Assembly (NCBI RefSeq): GCF_001857945.1
Contig: NZ_CP017770.1
Coordinates: 1,984,001-2,048,000 of the forward strand
From: Paenibacillus crassostreae
Lineage (GTDB): Bacteria; Bacillota; Bacilli; Paenibacillales; Paenibacillaceae
Direction: 5' to 3'
Length of the DNA: 64,000 nt
Part shown: piece after piece, positions 1 through 9,045 of the stretch
Numbering within the stretch: position 1 is the first letter of the stretch
Layout: every line of letters starts with the position of its first letter
Made by a program: the position numbers and the translations under genes
The notes under the pieces: generated by a model
What the model saw: only the letters and a program-made list of their open reading frames with translations
Database searches by the model: none
Told to the model about the DNA's origin: nothing

Positions 1-2051
1 TCTACGATCATTTGTGTCAATGCTAGGTCTGGTGCGCGGAAGATCACGAACAATAACGTCACCATATAACCGACAGCACCGGTGAACAAGATTGACACGA
101 CCCGTGATTTGGCGAATGGTATAACAAACGCCGCCAAGAGCATGACTATGATAACTACTACTTCATAAAAGGATACTGGAGCATACTGATTCATGCCCAG
201 CGTTATCCCCTCAGCTCCTAACATTGTGCTCCCAAGTGCGATGATGAAGAATCCAAATATATATATAAGATAATTCCGATTAGAGCCCGTCATGTAGAGG
301 TTAGTTAGTTGGTTAGATCCGCGCTCCATCAGACGAAGCCCACCATCGTAGACACGGTTGAGCGAAACTCGACCTCCCCATTCACGATCCAACAATCGGA
401 AACGTTTATATCCTCTGAACAAGAGTGTTCCTACTCCTACAACACCCAACGTCATAAAGATCTCTGAAGTCCAACCATGCCAGAAATGAATTGATACATC
501 GAAGGTATCCCCTGGTGTCAGTAATCCACTATGAATGGAAGCCATAGCCGGTTCAATGAGTGAATAGGATAACAGGTTGGGGAACAATCCGAATATGACG
601 GCTAAAGAAGCCAGAATAACCGGAGATATCAACAATCCTAGCGGAGCTTCATGCGGCTTTTTGTCTAACTTGTCTAGTTGAAGTTTTCCTGTAAAAGTCT
701 TCATCACAAGAATCATACTGTAGACAAAAGTAAATACACTTGCAATCCAAGCGACAACTGCAAACATCATCATCCATGATTGCGTATTTAAGACATCAAA
801 CTCCCGGATATTCAATACGGACGTAAAGAACATCTCTTTACTCAAGAAACCATTAAATGGCGGTAAACCGGCCATGGAGAACGTTCCGATCAGTGCAATA
901 GAAAAAGTTACCGGCATCAGAGACATTAATCCGCCAAGTTTACGAAGATCTCGAGTATTCGTCTCATGATCTACAATGCCTACAACCATAAAGAGAGAAC
1001 CTTTAAATATAGCGTGATTGATTAAATGAAAGATCGCCGCCGTTGTAGCCATGGTATAAAAGAGCGAATCCTCTGTGCCAGGAAAGAATGCCGCGGCAGA
1101 TCCAAGCCCTAGTAGACACATAATCATTCCTAGTTGGCTGATCGTCGAATACGCAAGCATTGCCTTTAGATCGGTTTGTTTAATCGCTTTGAACGAACCA
1201 TAGATCAACGTAATTAGACCCGTCAGTGAGACAAGCCAGAACCACTCCGCTTGTCCAGCAAAAACCGGACTAAGACGTGCAACCAGATACAGACCCGCCT
1301 TCACCATCGTAGCCGAATGAAGATAGGCACTAACCGGAGTCGGCGCTTCCATCGCATCGGGCAACCAGATATGAAACGGAAACTGTGCGGATTTGGTGAA
1401 TGCCCCTAACAGGATCAGTAACATTGCTGGAATAAATAGTTGTTGCGTAGTTAGCATATCGACCTGACCTATAATCTCCCGAATACTGAACGTTCCGGTC
1501 ATGACATACAGCAGATTGAAGCCAGCAAACATCGCTAGCCCACCAAAGACAGTAATAAGCATCGATTTGAGTGCCCCATAACGGGATTTTTCCCGTCGAT
1601 GCCAAAAGGCAATCAGTAGAAATGAGGAAATACTTGTTAATTCCCAAAAGCCATACAACACCATCAAATTATCCGACAATACAACTCCTAGCATTGCCCC
1701 CATAAACATCATTAAATAGATGTAGAATTGGTGCAGCGCTTCTGTTCGTTTATTCAGATAATAAATGGAGTACAGTACAACTAATGCTCCCATACCCGTA
1801 ATTAACAGGACAAATAGTAAACTAAGTCCATCTAGCACGAGTGAAATATTTATACCCAGTGAAGGGATCCAAGATACCGTGGACAATATATATTCTCCAG
1901 CTTGAATCGCAGGAATCTTCGTCAGGAAATACACGAATAGGGCCGCAGGAAAGGGTAGAACGCTCCAACCCGTGTGAATACGAGTGAACCGCTTCGTTAG
2001 CGGAATCAAGAAAGCTAGAATAAATGGAACCATAATTGTAGCGTGTAGCAC
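1..2051 (-). CDS. mrpA: Na+/H+ antiporter subunit A (MrpA), 3' end cut by window
   Basis: Large polytopic membrane subunit of the multi-subunit Mrp cation/proton antiporter, related to NuoL of complex I. I translated 683 codons before the gene runs off the left edge. The proton-translocating domain shows KSAQFPFHIWLPDAM, followed by APTPVSAYLHSATMVKAG and the LMVLYGFWELTS segment. The last visible residues (FRAPDLALTQMIV) belong to the MrpA-type C-terminal extension, which favours MrpA over NuoL. The start is GTG at 2051, preceded by GGAGG with a 7-nt spacer. The USP-domain gene lies 91 bp upstream on the same strand, so the two may be co-transcribed. Missing downstream genes should be mrpB-G if this is a full Mrp operon (inference). 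Confidence 0.88.
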   Translation of the reverse strand, partial: MLHATIMVPFILAFLIPLTKRFTRIHTGWSVLPFPAALFVYFLTKIPAIQAGEYILSTVSWIPSLGINISLVLDGLSLLFVLLITGMGALVVLYSIYYLNKRTEALHQFYIYLMMFMGAMLGVVLSDNLMVLYGFWELTSISSFLLIAFWHRREKSRYGALKSMLITVFGGLAMFAGFNLLYVMTGTFSIREIIGQVDMLTTQQLFIPAMLLILLGAFTKSAQFPFHIWLPDAMEAPTPVSAYLHSATMVKAGLYLVARLSPVFAGQAEWFWLVSLTGLITLIYGSFKAIKQTDLKAMLAYSTISQLGMIMCLLGLGSAAAFFPGTEDSLFYTMATTAAIFHLINHAIFKGSLFMVVGIVDHETNTRDLRKLGGLMSLMPVTFSIALIGTFSMAGLPPFNGFLSKEMFFTSVLNIREFDVLNTQSWMMMFAVVAWIASVFTFVYSMILVMKTFTGKLQLDKLDKKPHEAPLGLLISPVILASLAVIFGLFPNLLSYSLIEPAMASIHSGLLTPGDTFDVSIHFWHGWTSEIFMTLGVVGVGTLLFRGYKRFRLLDREWGGRVSLNRVYDGGLRLMERGSNQLTNLYMTGSNRNYLIYIFGFFIIALGSTMLGAEGITLGMNQYAPVSFYEVVVIIVMLLAAFVIPFAKSRVVSILFTGAVGYMVTLLFVIFRAPDLALTQMIV

Positions 2052-2142
2052 AAACAAACCTCCAATACAGACATCATAATCTACTCATTACCATTTTCAC
2101 CTAATATGGCGAACATATCATGCACTTTCATCCAGAACTCTA

Positions 2143-2784
2143 TCAGATAGGAGGAGTACTCCATTCCCCCTGAACAATTCTCAGGTACTGTTGCTTGCCT
2201 TTCCAGACCGTCTTAAATAATCCATTATTGAAATCGGTGTGAAGTTCACGAAAAAAAATCCCCTCAAACATCGGAGTTTCACCAGGCTGATCTCTTAGTT
2301 CATAGATTTCTCCTTGCTTAACCAAATACGAAGTAACGCCCGCCTCGTGTGTCTCCTCTAATAAATCGGGATAACGTTGCACAGATACAATATGCAGATC
2401 TATCGGGCCAAGTAACTCAACTAAATCATTGACAAAGTCACCTTGGGTCATCTCCTGCCACCAAGTCTGGGCAGATTGCCCAATAATAATCTGCGTAACG
2501 TTGTGGTCTTGTGCTGTTTCCACTATGACATCGGTTGCCTTCCTTCCGTGAGATTTGAGATTTAGAAATTCCCCGCCAGCTTCTTTAGCAAGCCTCTCCC
2601 ACACCGTGATATACTGCTCTTTACTCTCGTTGAATTCATTATCCTCTGAAGTATCCACAGTTAGCACTCTAAATGGTGCGCCAAGCAATTGTGCCAACCG
2701 GCTGCCCCTTTGAATTAGACGTTGTCCGTGCGGTCCATAATTAACACATACCATGACACTTTCTCCATTGTCTTTCATCGTCAT
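2143..2784 (-). CDS. KdpD-like universal stress protein domain protein
   Basis: Soluble protein of about 213 aa. The N-terminal 120 residues resemble the USP domain of the KdpD sensor: VMVCVNYGPHGQRLIQRGSRLA, then ILTVDT-type strand, then TQIIIGQSAQTWWQEM and a DLHIVSV strand. The C-terminal 90 residues are not recognised. No kinase domain follows, so it is a free-standing USP protein. I chose ATG at 2784 because GGGGG lies 8 nt upstream; an upstream ATG at 2823 sits inside the leader terminator. Located just before mrpA, it may link nucleotide sensing to cation transport (inference). Confidence 0.7.
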   Translation of the reverse strand: MTMKDNGESVMVCVNYGPHGQRLIQRGSRLAQLLGAPFRVLTVDTSEDNEFNESKEQYITVWERLAKEAGGEFLNLKSHGRKATDVIVETAQDHNVTQIIIGQSAQTWWQEMTQGDFVNDLVELLGPIDLHIVSVQRYPDLLEETHEAGVTSYLVKQGEIYELRDQPGETPMFEGIFFRELHTDFNNGLFKTVWKGKQQYLRIVQGEWSTPPI

Positions 2785-2810
2785 TCTCCATACCCCCTGT
2801 CTAATATATC

Positions 2811-2848
2811 CAAAAAAACGCAAAAGAAGCCCGCTGTTGGCAGGCTCC
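2811..2848 (-). terminator. Intrinsic terminator inside the leader of the USP gene
   Basis: On the minus strand a 9-bp stem (arms 2840-2848 and 2826-2834, loop 2835-2839, two G-U pairs) is followed by an interrupted U-tract (2812-2825). It lies between the promoter at 2879-2907 and the start codon at 2784, so it would terminate transcripts from that promoter unless antiterminated. Confidence 0.6.
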
Positions 2849-2878
2849 TCCGATTAAACAAATATACAATTACTTAGA

Positions 2879-2907
2879 ATTATATCGTTTCGGAAGAAGG
2901 ATGTAAA
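2879..2907 (-). promoter_or_regulatory. Sigma-A promoter of the USP-mrpA unit
   Basis: Minus-strand TTTACA (2902-2907), exact 17-bp spacer, TATAAT (2879-2884). It is one mismatch from consensus and is followed by a leader of about 85 nt. Confidence 0.75.
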
Positions 2908-2981
2908 GATATTACCCTTTCAAAAAAGTATAAATGGGCTTTGAAATGGGGATCATTCATTCATATAAAGGAGTGATTCTC

Positions 2982-3209
2982 ATGTTGAAACGAAGTATTA
3001 TCGTCTGTTGCTCCATCTTTTTCCTTCTGCTAATGTTGGGATGGAGACTTGAGCATAACATTCACGAGAAACAACTAAAGAACCTCGTTCTGCCGTCAAA
3101 TACCGACGGTTACAATGTCCTCTCCACTAAATTTACTACATCCGTTCATATCAATATGCCCTTTCTCCCCCGTGAATATGTACGGATTATCCGAAGAATT
3201 AGCGAGTAA
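2982..3209 (+). CDS. Small single-pass membrane protein, function unknown
   Basis: 75-aa protein with an N-terminal hydrophobic segment (residues about 4-21, IIVCCSIFFLLLMLGW) that could be a signal anchor, followed by a basic polar tail ending in REYVRIIRRISE. The start ATG at 2982 has AAAGGAG 8 nt upstream; a longer in-frame reading from 2934 lacks a ribosome site. I do not recognise the family. It is divergent from the USP gene and stands alone. Confidence 0.6.
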   Translation: MLKRSIIVCCSIFFLLLMLGWRLEHNIHEKQLKNLVLPSNTDGYNVLSTKFTTSVHINMPFLPREYVRIIRRISE

Positions 3210-3318
3210 CACTTCAATTTATATCTATATTCTCCTTAAGAAATTAATTACTGTCCTCAAAAATGTTGTGAAGAAGTTATTAAGATAGAAGTTAGATCGA
3301 GGATCAGATGTTCTTCTA

Positions 3319-4533
3319 TTAATGATTCATTCCCGGCATACTTCCATGGTCAGGACCAGATTTAGAGATAATTTCAAGCATGGAGTCGATCTCACCTTGG
3401 GCTTTCGGAGTCATAGATTGTTGCGAACCTGTCAACCAAGCATGATTATACGGACCTTCTGTCGGTGACATTTCATATTTCGGTTGTACAGATACCATAT
3501 AGGACATAACCGATTCTGGCATACCGTCTTCATCACTCCAGAGTAGCGGTGAATGTTTTCCTAAGTGTGAAAAAGGAGCCGCGGCAATAGCCAATACTGG
3601 GGAGTTCACATTAACAAATGAGAAATTGTGTCCTGGTGTTGTAATCCCCCAGCCAAAACCGGTTGTACTGTCCTTATATTTAGCAAAGGCTATTGCATTC
3701 TCGTAAGGGTCATTACCTGAGATACGTACGGTTTTCCCATATTGTTGTAATCCTTTCTCAACTTCTGCTGAAACAACGGTTTCAGGACCAAGAATATATA
3801 TACTAGCTTTGCCCCCTCTTGTCTGTAAAGCTTCCATTGTCTCTTGCGGTATTTCATCCTTCTTTACATACAATAATGGCTCGGGCATGTGAGCAATCCA
3901 GTTAATAGCAGGCAGGGTATACTCCGGACTATCTTGGGAACCGATAATGACGGAAGATGGATTTTCTCCTGCTATCTTTGCATAATAAGCATCTATGGCT
4001 TTTGCCAACGCTGCAGAATTATCCGCTGTTACTTTATCTACTTTGTAACCAAGTTCTTTCGCCTGATCTTCAATCTTTTGATCCAAATCACCCACAAGAA
4101 TTACTTGAACACCATTGTTGGATTCAACCCCTTTAGGTTGAAGACGTTTCATTTCATTCACAGTAACATTGGGAATCCCCTCTTTGTTAACAAATAAGAT
4201 TGGACCATTGCTCGGATGATGTATCAGATCAGCACTGACCAAGGCATTTTGCCAATTATCTGGGTCTGTTAAAATAATACTGCCTGGTCGATTATCGTCA
4301 CTTGTTGCCATCCATAATGTCTGGGATATGATAACGGCAGCTTCCTGTGGATTGTCCGTGTTTATTCTGGTAGTATTCTTCGAAGCTATCCAAGGCGTAG
4401 AGACTTGAGATGTTGCATCACTTGCTTGTTGATTGGCTGTGTTAGATTCAACGTTGTTAACTTGTTTCGTACATGCAGATAAAACTAAAATCATAGTTAA
4501 AGCAACCATTCCAACTTTTATTATTTTTTTCAT
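3319..4533 (-). CDS. Lipoprotein with cell wall-binding repeat 2 (CWB2)-like domains
   Basis: 404-aa secreted lipoprotein. The signal peptide ends in the lipobox LSAC (Cys21), and a polar Asn/Ser/Gln-rich linker follows to about residue 55. The rest resembles tandem CWB2 units: repeated patterns of alternating strand and helix such as GPILFVNKEGIPN, VILVGDLDQKIED, VIIGSQDSPEYTLPAINW and SIYILGPETVVSAEVEKGL. The C-terminus GSMPGMNH is rich in Met and His, which could bind metal; note that a CueP-like copper protein is the next gene upstream. The function is not known; surface attachment is an inference. It has its own 200-bp upstream gap. Confidence 0.65.
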   Translation of the reverse strand: MKKIIKVGMVALTMILVLSACTKQVNNVESNTANQQASDATSQVSTPWIASKNTTRINTDNPQEAAVIISQTLWMATSDDNRPGSIILTDPDNWQNALVSADLIHHPSNGPILFVNKEGIPNVTVNEMKRLQPKGVESNNGVQVILVGDLDQKIEDQAKELGYKVDKVTADNSAALAKAIDAYYAKIAGENPSSVIIGSQDSPEYTLPAINWIAHMPEPLLYVKKDEIPQETMEALQTRGGKASIYILGPETVVSAEVEKGLQQYGKTVRISGNDPYENAIAFAKYKDSTTGFGWGITTPGHNFSFVNVNSPVLAIAAAPFSHLGKHSPLLWSDEDGMPESVMSYMVSVQPKYEMSPTEGPYNHAWLTGSQQSMTPKAQGEIDSMLEIISKSGPDHGSMPGMNH

Positions 4534-4721
4534 AAATTATCCCTCCGTTTAACCTTTAATTTTTAATAAATTCAATATTCTTACTCTGCTAACCATCATT
4601 TCCAAATAACGAAGACTACAATACATAGTAACTTGCAAATGCGCTTATATTATTGATTACCGAAATGCTATTCAAACCTCCCCGCATCAGAGTTACATTA
4701 ACCGCTTCCGGCATTAAAAAT

Positions 4722-4748
4722 AAAAAAAGTGCCCGCTTAGGCACTTTT
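4722..4748 (-). terminator. Terminator overlapping the cueP stop codon
   Basis: Perfect 9-bp stem (4740-4748 with 4725-4733) and 6-nt loop, ending in an A-rich plus strand that reads as a U-tract on the minus strand. The cueP stop codon TAA (4739-4737) forms part of the loop. Confidence 0.9.
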
Positions 4749-5288
4749 GTTCTCTGTCAACTGTATGTTTGTAATGCAAGTATTGTCATTCTCAAAGGTA
4801 GAAAACTCTGACTCCGCCGTTTTTCCGTCGTGTGCAATCGTTATACGATACGCCCTGTCACGTGGTAACCACAAATCGACAAATCCGTTAGATTGGGATA
4901 TCAATGTTTGGTCCAGTAATACGTTCCCATCCACGTCTTCAATGTATACACTAAACTCTTCATTCGCCATTTCTCCACGGCATCCAGTTAAACTGTGGAC
5001 GGAGCAAGGGTGGGTTTTCTCGACGTATGGCGCAATGGAAACAAAAAAGTTCTCATCTGGCAAGTCATAGGTTAACTGGTTTTCGTCGCTGTCGGTCACA
5101 ATAAGTTGCCGTGATGTAATAGAAGCAGACTGATTTTTTATATTACCAACACTGTAATCATGTACCAATTGCTTAATATTTTGAGTTTTATTTTCTTTCG
5201 GTGCATTTCTTTCGATGCTTTCCGTGAACAAATACGTCCCTAGTACAACGACAACCACTCCAATAACCGCAATGACTTTTCTTTTCAT
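4737..5288 (-). CDS. cueP: CueP family metal-binding protein
   Basis: 183-aa exported protein similar to Salmonella CueP, a periplasmic copper-binding protein. An N-terminal hydrophobic segment (residues 5-21) acts as signal or anchor. The family signature is present: HPCSVHSLTGCRGE with C95 and C103, and a C-terminal NDNTCITNIQL with C171, so all three metal-binding cysteines are kept. The length agrees with the family (about 180 aa). It is probably a single-gene unit, because its terminator starts within the stop codon. In a Gram-positive it would act at the outer face of the membrane (inference). Confidence 0.8.
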   Translation of the reverse strand: MKRKVIAVIGVVVVVLGTYLFTESIERNAPKENKTQNIKQLVHDYSVGNIKNQSASITSRQLIVTDSDENQLTYDLPDENFFVSIAPYVEKTHPCSVHSLTGCRGEMANEEFSVYIEDVDGNVLLDQTLISQSNGFVDLWLPRDRAYRITIAHDGKTAESEFSTFENDNTCITNIQLTENKSA

Positions 5289-5420
5289 CCTATATTCACT
5301 CCTGCCTAGTTATATATGTTATTCTCTTTCTACGCTCATATCCTAATTCCTTTTAACTAATCTTTTTATAACATAGCTCGTCCTATCATCTTACTATTAA
5401 AAAATGGACGAAAACGAGTA

Positions 5421-6335
5421 TCAATCCCTGTATTTCTTTATCATGACATTTAGAAACTCTCGAAAACCTTCAATATATGTTTTAGGCTCTATGATTTCCA
5501 AATCAGTTCCAAAACTAGCCAAAAATCGAAATCCGATATGATTTTGCGGCACATCTATTGTCACTATTAAAAATTCAGAATTATAAGCTTCAATCTTTTT
5601 GTGACCGTATCTTTCAATAAAATGATCTTTTATGCTATGTGAGATCAATGCTTTAATTGTAATTAATTTCGGTTGATAATGTTGTTCAGCTTTTTGCTCA
5701 GTCAAAAAATCTCTAGGAACAAATGTTTTGATATCGATATTAAGATTATCCGTTCTGGACAATTTAAAAGTTCGATATTCCATTCGATTTAAACAAAACC
5801 CCTTCAAATACCAACTCATTTCACTAAAATGAAGCTGATATGGCTCGATCATTCTATTCGTCTTCACTCCACTTTGATCTATATAATCGAAGGTAATTAT
5901 TCTTTCTTGCACTATTGCTTCTTGACAAGTCTTTAAGATTTGAAAAATTTCAGAACGACCGTCCCAATCATAAAATGACAGGTGAATTGAACCTTTCCAA
6001 GTTGCTGAGCCTATCATTGATTCAATTTTTTTAAGAGTTAGTTCAACTTCGTCACTAAATAGAATTTGTCCCAATCCACCCAGTGCGGTTAGGATATTTT
6101 CTAAGTCTTTACTACTTAAAAGTCGTTTGTCTAATTTGTATTCATCCATAATCCCGTATCCGCCCTTAACTCCATTTATAGAATAAATAGGTATATTAGA
6201 CAAACTGAGAGTTTCCATATCACGTAGAATCGTTCTTTTGGACACGTTAAATAATTGTGCAAATTCGGTTGCTGAAACAACGTTCTTTTGCAGCAAGATC
6301 ATTATTATAGATATTAATCTTTCAATTTTATTCAT
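5421..6335 (-). CDS. HTH-WYL transcriptional regulator (YafY type)
   Basis: 304-aa regulator. Residues 1-60 form a DeoR-like winged helix-turn-helix (TEFAQLFNVSKRTILRDMETLS), residues about 140-215 a WYL ligand-sensing domain with the MSWYLKGFCLNRMEYRTFKLSR motif, and the end a WCX-type extension. The gene is divergent from the VOC protein gene at 6439; the shared 100-bp gap contains a perfect 18-bp inverted repeat, a likely site of control. The ATG at 6335 has GGGAGG a few bases upstream. Confidence 0.85.
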   Translation of the reverse strand: MNKIERLISIIMILLQKNVVSATEFAQLFNVSKRTILRDMETLSLSNIPIYSINGVKGGYGIMDEYKLDKRLLSSKDLENILTALGGLGQILFSDEVELTLKKIESMIGSATWKGSIHLSFYDWDGRSEIFQILKTCQEAIVQERIITFDYIDQSGVKTNRMIEPYQLHFSEMSWYLKGFCLNRMEYRTFKLSRTDNLNIDIKTFVPRDFLTEQKAEQHYQPKLITIKALISHSIKDHFIERYGHKKIEAYNSEFLIVTIDVPQNHIGFRFLASFGTDLEIIEPKTYIEGFREFLNVMIKKYRD

Positions 6336-6362
6336 ATTGTCCCTCCCATAAAAATTTTCACA

Positions 6363-6405
6363 AAGCTATAATAGGTGACAAACAAGCTGTCACCTATTAT
6401 AGCTT
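6363..6405. promoter_or_regulatory. Perfect 18-bp inverted repeat, candidate operator
   Basis: Arms 6363-6380 and 6388-6405 are exact reverse complements around a 7-nt centre. Each arm carries TATAAT in opposite orientation plus GGTGACA. It sits in the divergent gap between the WYL regulator and the VOC gene, so it can overlap both promoters. Operator function is inference. Confidence 0.6.
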
Positions 6406-6438
6406 ATACTTCATGTATTACAAGAAGGAGGTTTTTTC

Positions 6439-6900
6439 ATGTCAGTTATTGCATATTTAAACTTTGATGGGAATACAGAGAAGGTCATTGAGTTTTATTC
6501 AGAAGCTCTGAATTCAAGTAAAGTAAAAAAAGTGAAATTTAAGGATATTTCACAAGATCCAAATTACCCTTTGCCAGAAAATGAGTTGAATATGATTATG
6601 GAGTCATCGTTAGAATTCGCTGGTGGAAAAATAATGATGTCGGATATCCTGCCCTCGATGAAGAAGGTAACGGGCGAGTTGGTTAAAGGCAACAATATAA
6701 TGATTAGTATCGTTATTGATGAAAAACAGACAATGGAATATTACTTTTCTAATTTGTCTGTAGGTGGCTATGTTATCATGCCGTTATCAGAAATGCCTTG
6801 GTCTTCCTGCTTCGGAATGTTGGTTGATAAATTTGGTATTGTTTGGAAATTTAATAGTGACGCTGATAAGTTCCTTGATCGTTTAGTTTCAAACCAATAA
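6439..6900 (+). CDS. VOC/PhnB-like (glyoxalase-fold) protein
   Basis: 153-aa protein of the vicinal oxygen chelate superfamily, PhnB/DUF1338-like subgroup. It opens with YLNFDGNTEKVIEFYSEAL and shows the paired beta-alpha-beta-beta-beta units, including FAGGKIMMSD, NIMISIVIDEKQTMEYYFSNL and SSCFGMLVDKFGIVWKFN. Substrate unknown; members are often resistance or metabolic proteins. ATG at 6439 follows AAGGAGG. It is divergent from a WYL regulator and ends in its own hairpin at 6974, so it is a single-gene target of that regulator (inference). Confidence 0.8.
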   Translation: MSVIAYLNFDGNTEKVIEFYSEALNSSKVKKVKFKDISQDPNYPLPENELNMIMESSLEFAGGKIMMSDILPSMKKVTGELVKGNNIMISIVIDEKQTMEYYFSNLSVGGYVIMPLSEMPWSSCFGMLVDKFGIVWKFNSDADKFLDRLVSNQ

Positions 6901-6973
6901 CAAGAATTAACACCAAGGAGTAGCTTCTCGTTTCTAGGTAATTGAAGCTGCACATTATATGACTTAAGGGAAA

Positions 6974-7005
6974 GTGGCAACGGACAGTTAGCGTTGCCAC
7001 GTTTT
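6974..7005 (+). terminator. Terminator after the VOC gene
   Basis: Stem arms 6974-6982 and 6992-7000 are exact reverse complements (9 bp), followed by GTTTTCT. It is 74 bp downstream of the stop codon. Confidence 0.75.
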
Positions 7006-7046
7006 CTCGTTTGTAGCCCAGGCAGAAAGGAGAATGAAACACATTC

Positions 7047-7616
7047 ATGGAAATCAACGAACTGCTTCAAGTAAAGTCGAAAAGCGAATTGAGGTATTGG
7101 TTTCAGGAACATTGTTTGACTGAAAAATCTTGTTGGGTTGTCGTGAGTATGAAGTTGACACAAGGTACTTTACTGTATCTGGACGCTGTCGAAGAGGCCT
7201 TGTGTTTTGGATGGATTGATGGAATAAAAAAGAAAAATTCCGAGACTGAACTAGCCCAAAGGCTATCTCCTAGAAGCAAAAACAGTTCATGGACTGAATT
7301 AAATAAAGAACGGGCCCGTCGCCTTGAAACGTTGGGATTAATGACAGCAGTAGGTAGAAAGGAGCTCCCTGACCTGAGTTACGAGTCTTTTAAAATTGAT
7401 CCTATTATTGAGCTGAGGCTGAAAGAGGAAACAGATGTATATCAGAATTTCGTTCAATTTCCAGATCTTTATAAAAGAGTTCGAATCGACACAATACAAA
7501 GCAATAAAAATCAACCTGAGTTATTTAAGAAAAGATTAGATAAGTTTATAACAAACACCAGACAAAATAAATTGTATGGTAATTGGGATGACAACGGACG
7601 CCTTTTGAATTACTGA
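7047..7616 (+). CDS. YdeI/OmpD-associated family protein
   Basis: 189-aa cytosolic protein with the family marks EEALCFGWIDGIKKK, RLSPRSKNSSWTELNKERARRLE and a C-terminal basic helix. Members are annotated as bacteriocin-protection or OmpD-associated proteins, but the biochemical role is unclear. The start is ATG at 7047: the frame is closed by TGA just upstream, and AAAGGAG lies 13 nt away, a rather long spacer. It stands downstream of the VOC terminator, with a TnpB element after it. Confidence 0.75.
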   Translation: MEINELLQVKSKSELRYWFQEHCLTEKSCWVVVSMKLTQGTLLYLDAVEEALCFGWIDGIKKKNSETELAQRLSPRSKNSSWTELNKERARRLETLGLMTAVGRKELPDLSYESFKIDPIIELRLKEETDVYQNFVQFPDLYKRVRIDTIQSNKNQPELFKKRLDKFITNTRQNKLYGNWDDNGRLLNY

Positions 7617-7790
7617 ACATAATTCTTAACCATATAGTGACGTGAAATCAATGCTCCAAACGGATGAACATCGCACTTTTCTAATACTAACAGACAATTA
7701 TTTCATTAACGCCAAGAATCGTCTTACATTCTCTGGCGAACTTTTTAATCGACTGCTTCATTCTTACTTCTCTACATTAATGATTACCTT

Positions 7791-7890
7791 TTGAACCTCC
7801 CACGAATAAATCCGTAGGATTCCTACGCTAATACTCTATCGGAGTAAGGTAAGTAGGCTATCCCCGTAGTTCCTACGGTTCTATTTTTTA
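7791..7890 (-). ncRNA. Predicted omega-RNA (right-end guide RNA scaffold) of tnpB
   Basis: Downstream of and touching the tnpB stop, the minus strand holds three stem-loops: CCGTAG/CTACGG (7864-7878), TACTC/GAGTA (7832-7846) and CGTAG/CTACG (7813-7827). In TnpB systems the RNA covers the 3' end of tnpB and the right end, and the sequence just beyond is the guide. The predicted guide would begin AAGGTAATCATTAATG (minus strand, 7790 down to 7775). Location follows family knowledge; boundaries are inferred. Confidence 0.55.
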
Positions 7891-9045
7891 TGCGGAAAGA
7901 AGCCTTTTCGCTTCTTGAAGAATATTCATACTGGCATTCTGGTCTCGTTTCTGATGGATTCCACATTGCGGGCAGTCCCATTTGCGAATGGATAGCTTCT
8001 TGGCTTCTTTGTACTGAAATCCGCAACATGAACACAATTGTGAAGACGGAAACCATGGACTAACCGCCACGACCTGTTTACCATACCATTTCGCTTTGTA
8101 TTCCAATTGTCTGCGGAACTCTGCCCAATACGCATCTGCGATACTTTTGGCTAACCGATGGTTCTTGACCATATGGGATACTTGCAAATCCTCAATGGCA
8201 ATGAGGTCGTGGTTTTTGACCAATGCCGTTGAGTGTTGGTGCAAGAAATCCATTCTGGCGTTGACAATTTGTTCGTGCATTCGAGCCACTTTGATTTTTT
8301 GCTTATGCCAATTAGAAGATCCCATGGTTCTTCTGGACAAAGTACGTTGTTCACGTATTAATTTTTGTTCCATGTTTCGCAGGAAGTGAGGGTTCTCCAT
8401 CGGCTTGCCTTGACTCAACACCGCAAATTGCTTAATGTCTAAGTCCATGCCGACTTCCTGATGGGTTTTGGGTGATAGCTGAATATCTACTTCTGCGACA
8501 ATGGACACAAAATATTTACCTGACGTATTTCGTCTAATAGTCGCATTGAGAATGCGACCATCCACTTCACGACTTTTGGTAAAACAAACCCATCCCAACT
8601 TGGGTAATTTAAGTTGATTACCGTCAATGGCGATATTCCCATTCATCTGTTTGGTTGTATAGGATTGGACAGGGTTCTTTTTGCTTTTAAAACGTGGTGT
8701 ATTATTTTGCTTTTTATAATAGCGAGTATACGCATCGTTTAGGTTTTCTACGGATTTTTGCAAGGCAATGCTATCCACTTCTTTGAGGAAGGAATAATAC
8801 TGTTTTAATTGCTTCACCGATTTAATGGATTCATTTTTATTGAAGAATTCACCTTTCCAACGATTCAGAGGAAGCTGGCCATTTTGAACCATCTCTTTGG
8901 TGATAGTCCAATAAGCGTCTTTTTCTTTTTGTTTCCCTAAGAAATGGTTAAAGACAAACCGAGTACATCCTATCGTTTTGTTGATGAAGATAGCTTGTTC
9001 TTTTGTAGGATACAAACGAAATTTGTAGGCTTTATGATGGTTCAA
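7888..9045 (-). CDS. tnpB: TnpB, RNA-guided endonuclease of IS200/IS605 family
   Basis: 385-aa protein, full length for TnpB. It begins with the N-terminal OrfB_IS605 segment ([13 protein letters not shown]), then the RuvC-like core with the acidic residues in [16 protein letters not shown] and [10 protein letters not shown], and a zinc ribbon CSCCG...CPQCG between the last two. All three catalytic positions and the four cysteines are present, so the nuclease appears intact. The start ATG at 9045 has AAAGGAGG upstream. No tnpA lies next to it, so movement would need a transposase supplied elsewhere. Confidence 0.92.
   Translation of the reverse strand: MNHHKAYKFRLYPTKEQAIFINKTIGCTRFVFNHFLGKQKEKDAYWTITKEMVQNGQLPLNRWKGEFFNKNESIKSVKQLKQYYSFLKEVDSIALQKSVENLNDAYTRYYKKQNNTPRFKSKKNPVQSYTTKQMNGNIAIDGNQLKLPKLGWVCFTKSREVDGRILNATIRRNTSGKYFVSIVAEVDIQLSPKTHQEVGMDLDIKQFAVLSQGKPMENPHFLRNMEQKLIREQRTLSRRTMGSSNWHKQKIKVARMHEQIVNARMDFLHQHSTALVKNHDLIAIEDLQVSHMVKNHRLAKSIADAYWAEFRRQLEYKAKWYGKQVVAVSPWFPSSQLCSCCGFQYKEAKKLSIRKWDCPQCGIHQKRDQNASMNILQEAKRLLSA

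Noticed and set aside
1-2051. NuoL (complex I subunit) instead of MrpA
   Set aside because: The C-terminal FRAPDLALTQ segment is typical of MrpA and no nuo genes are nearby.
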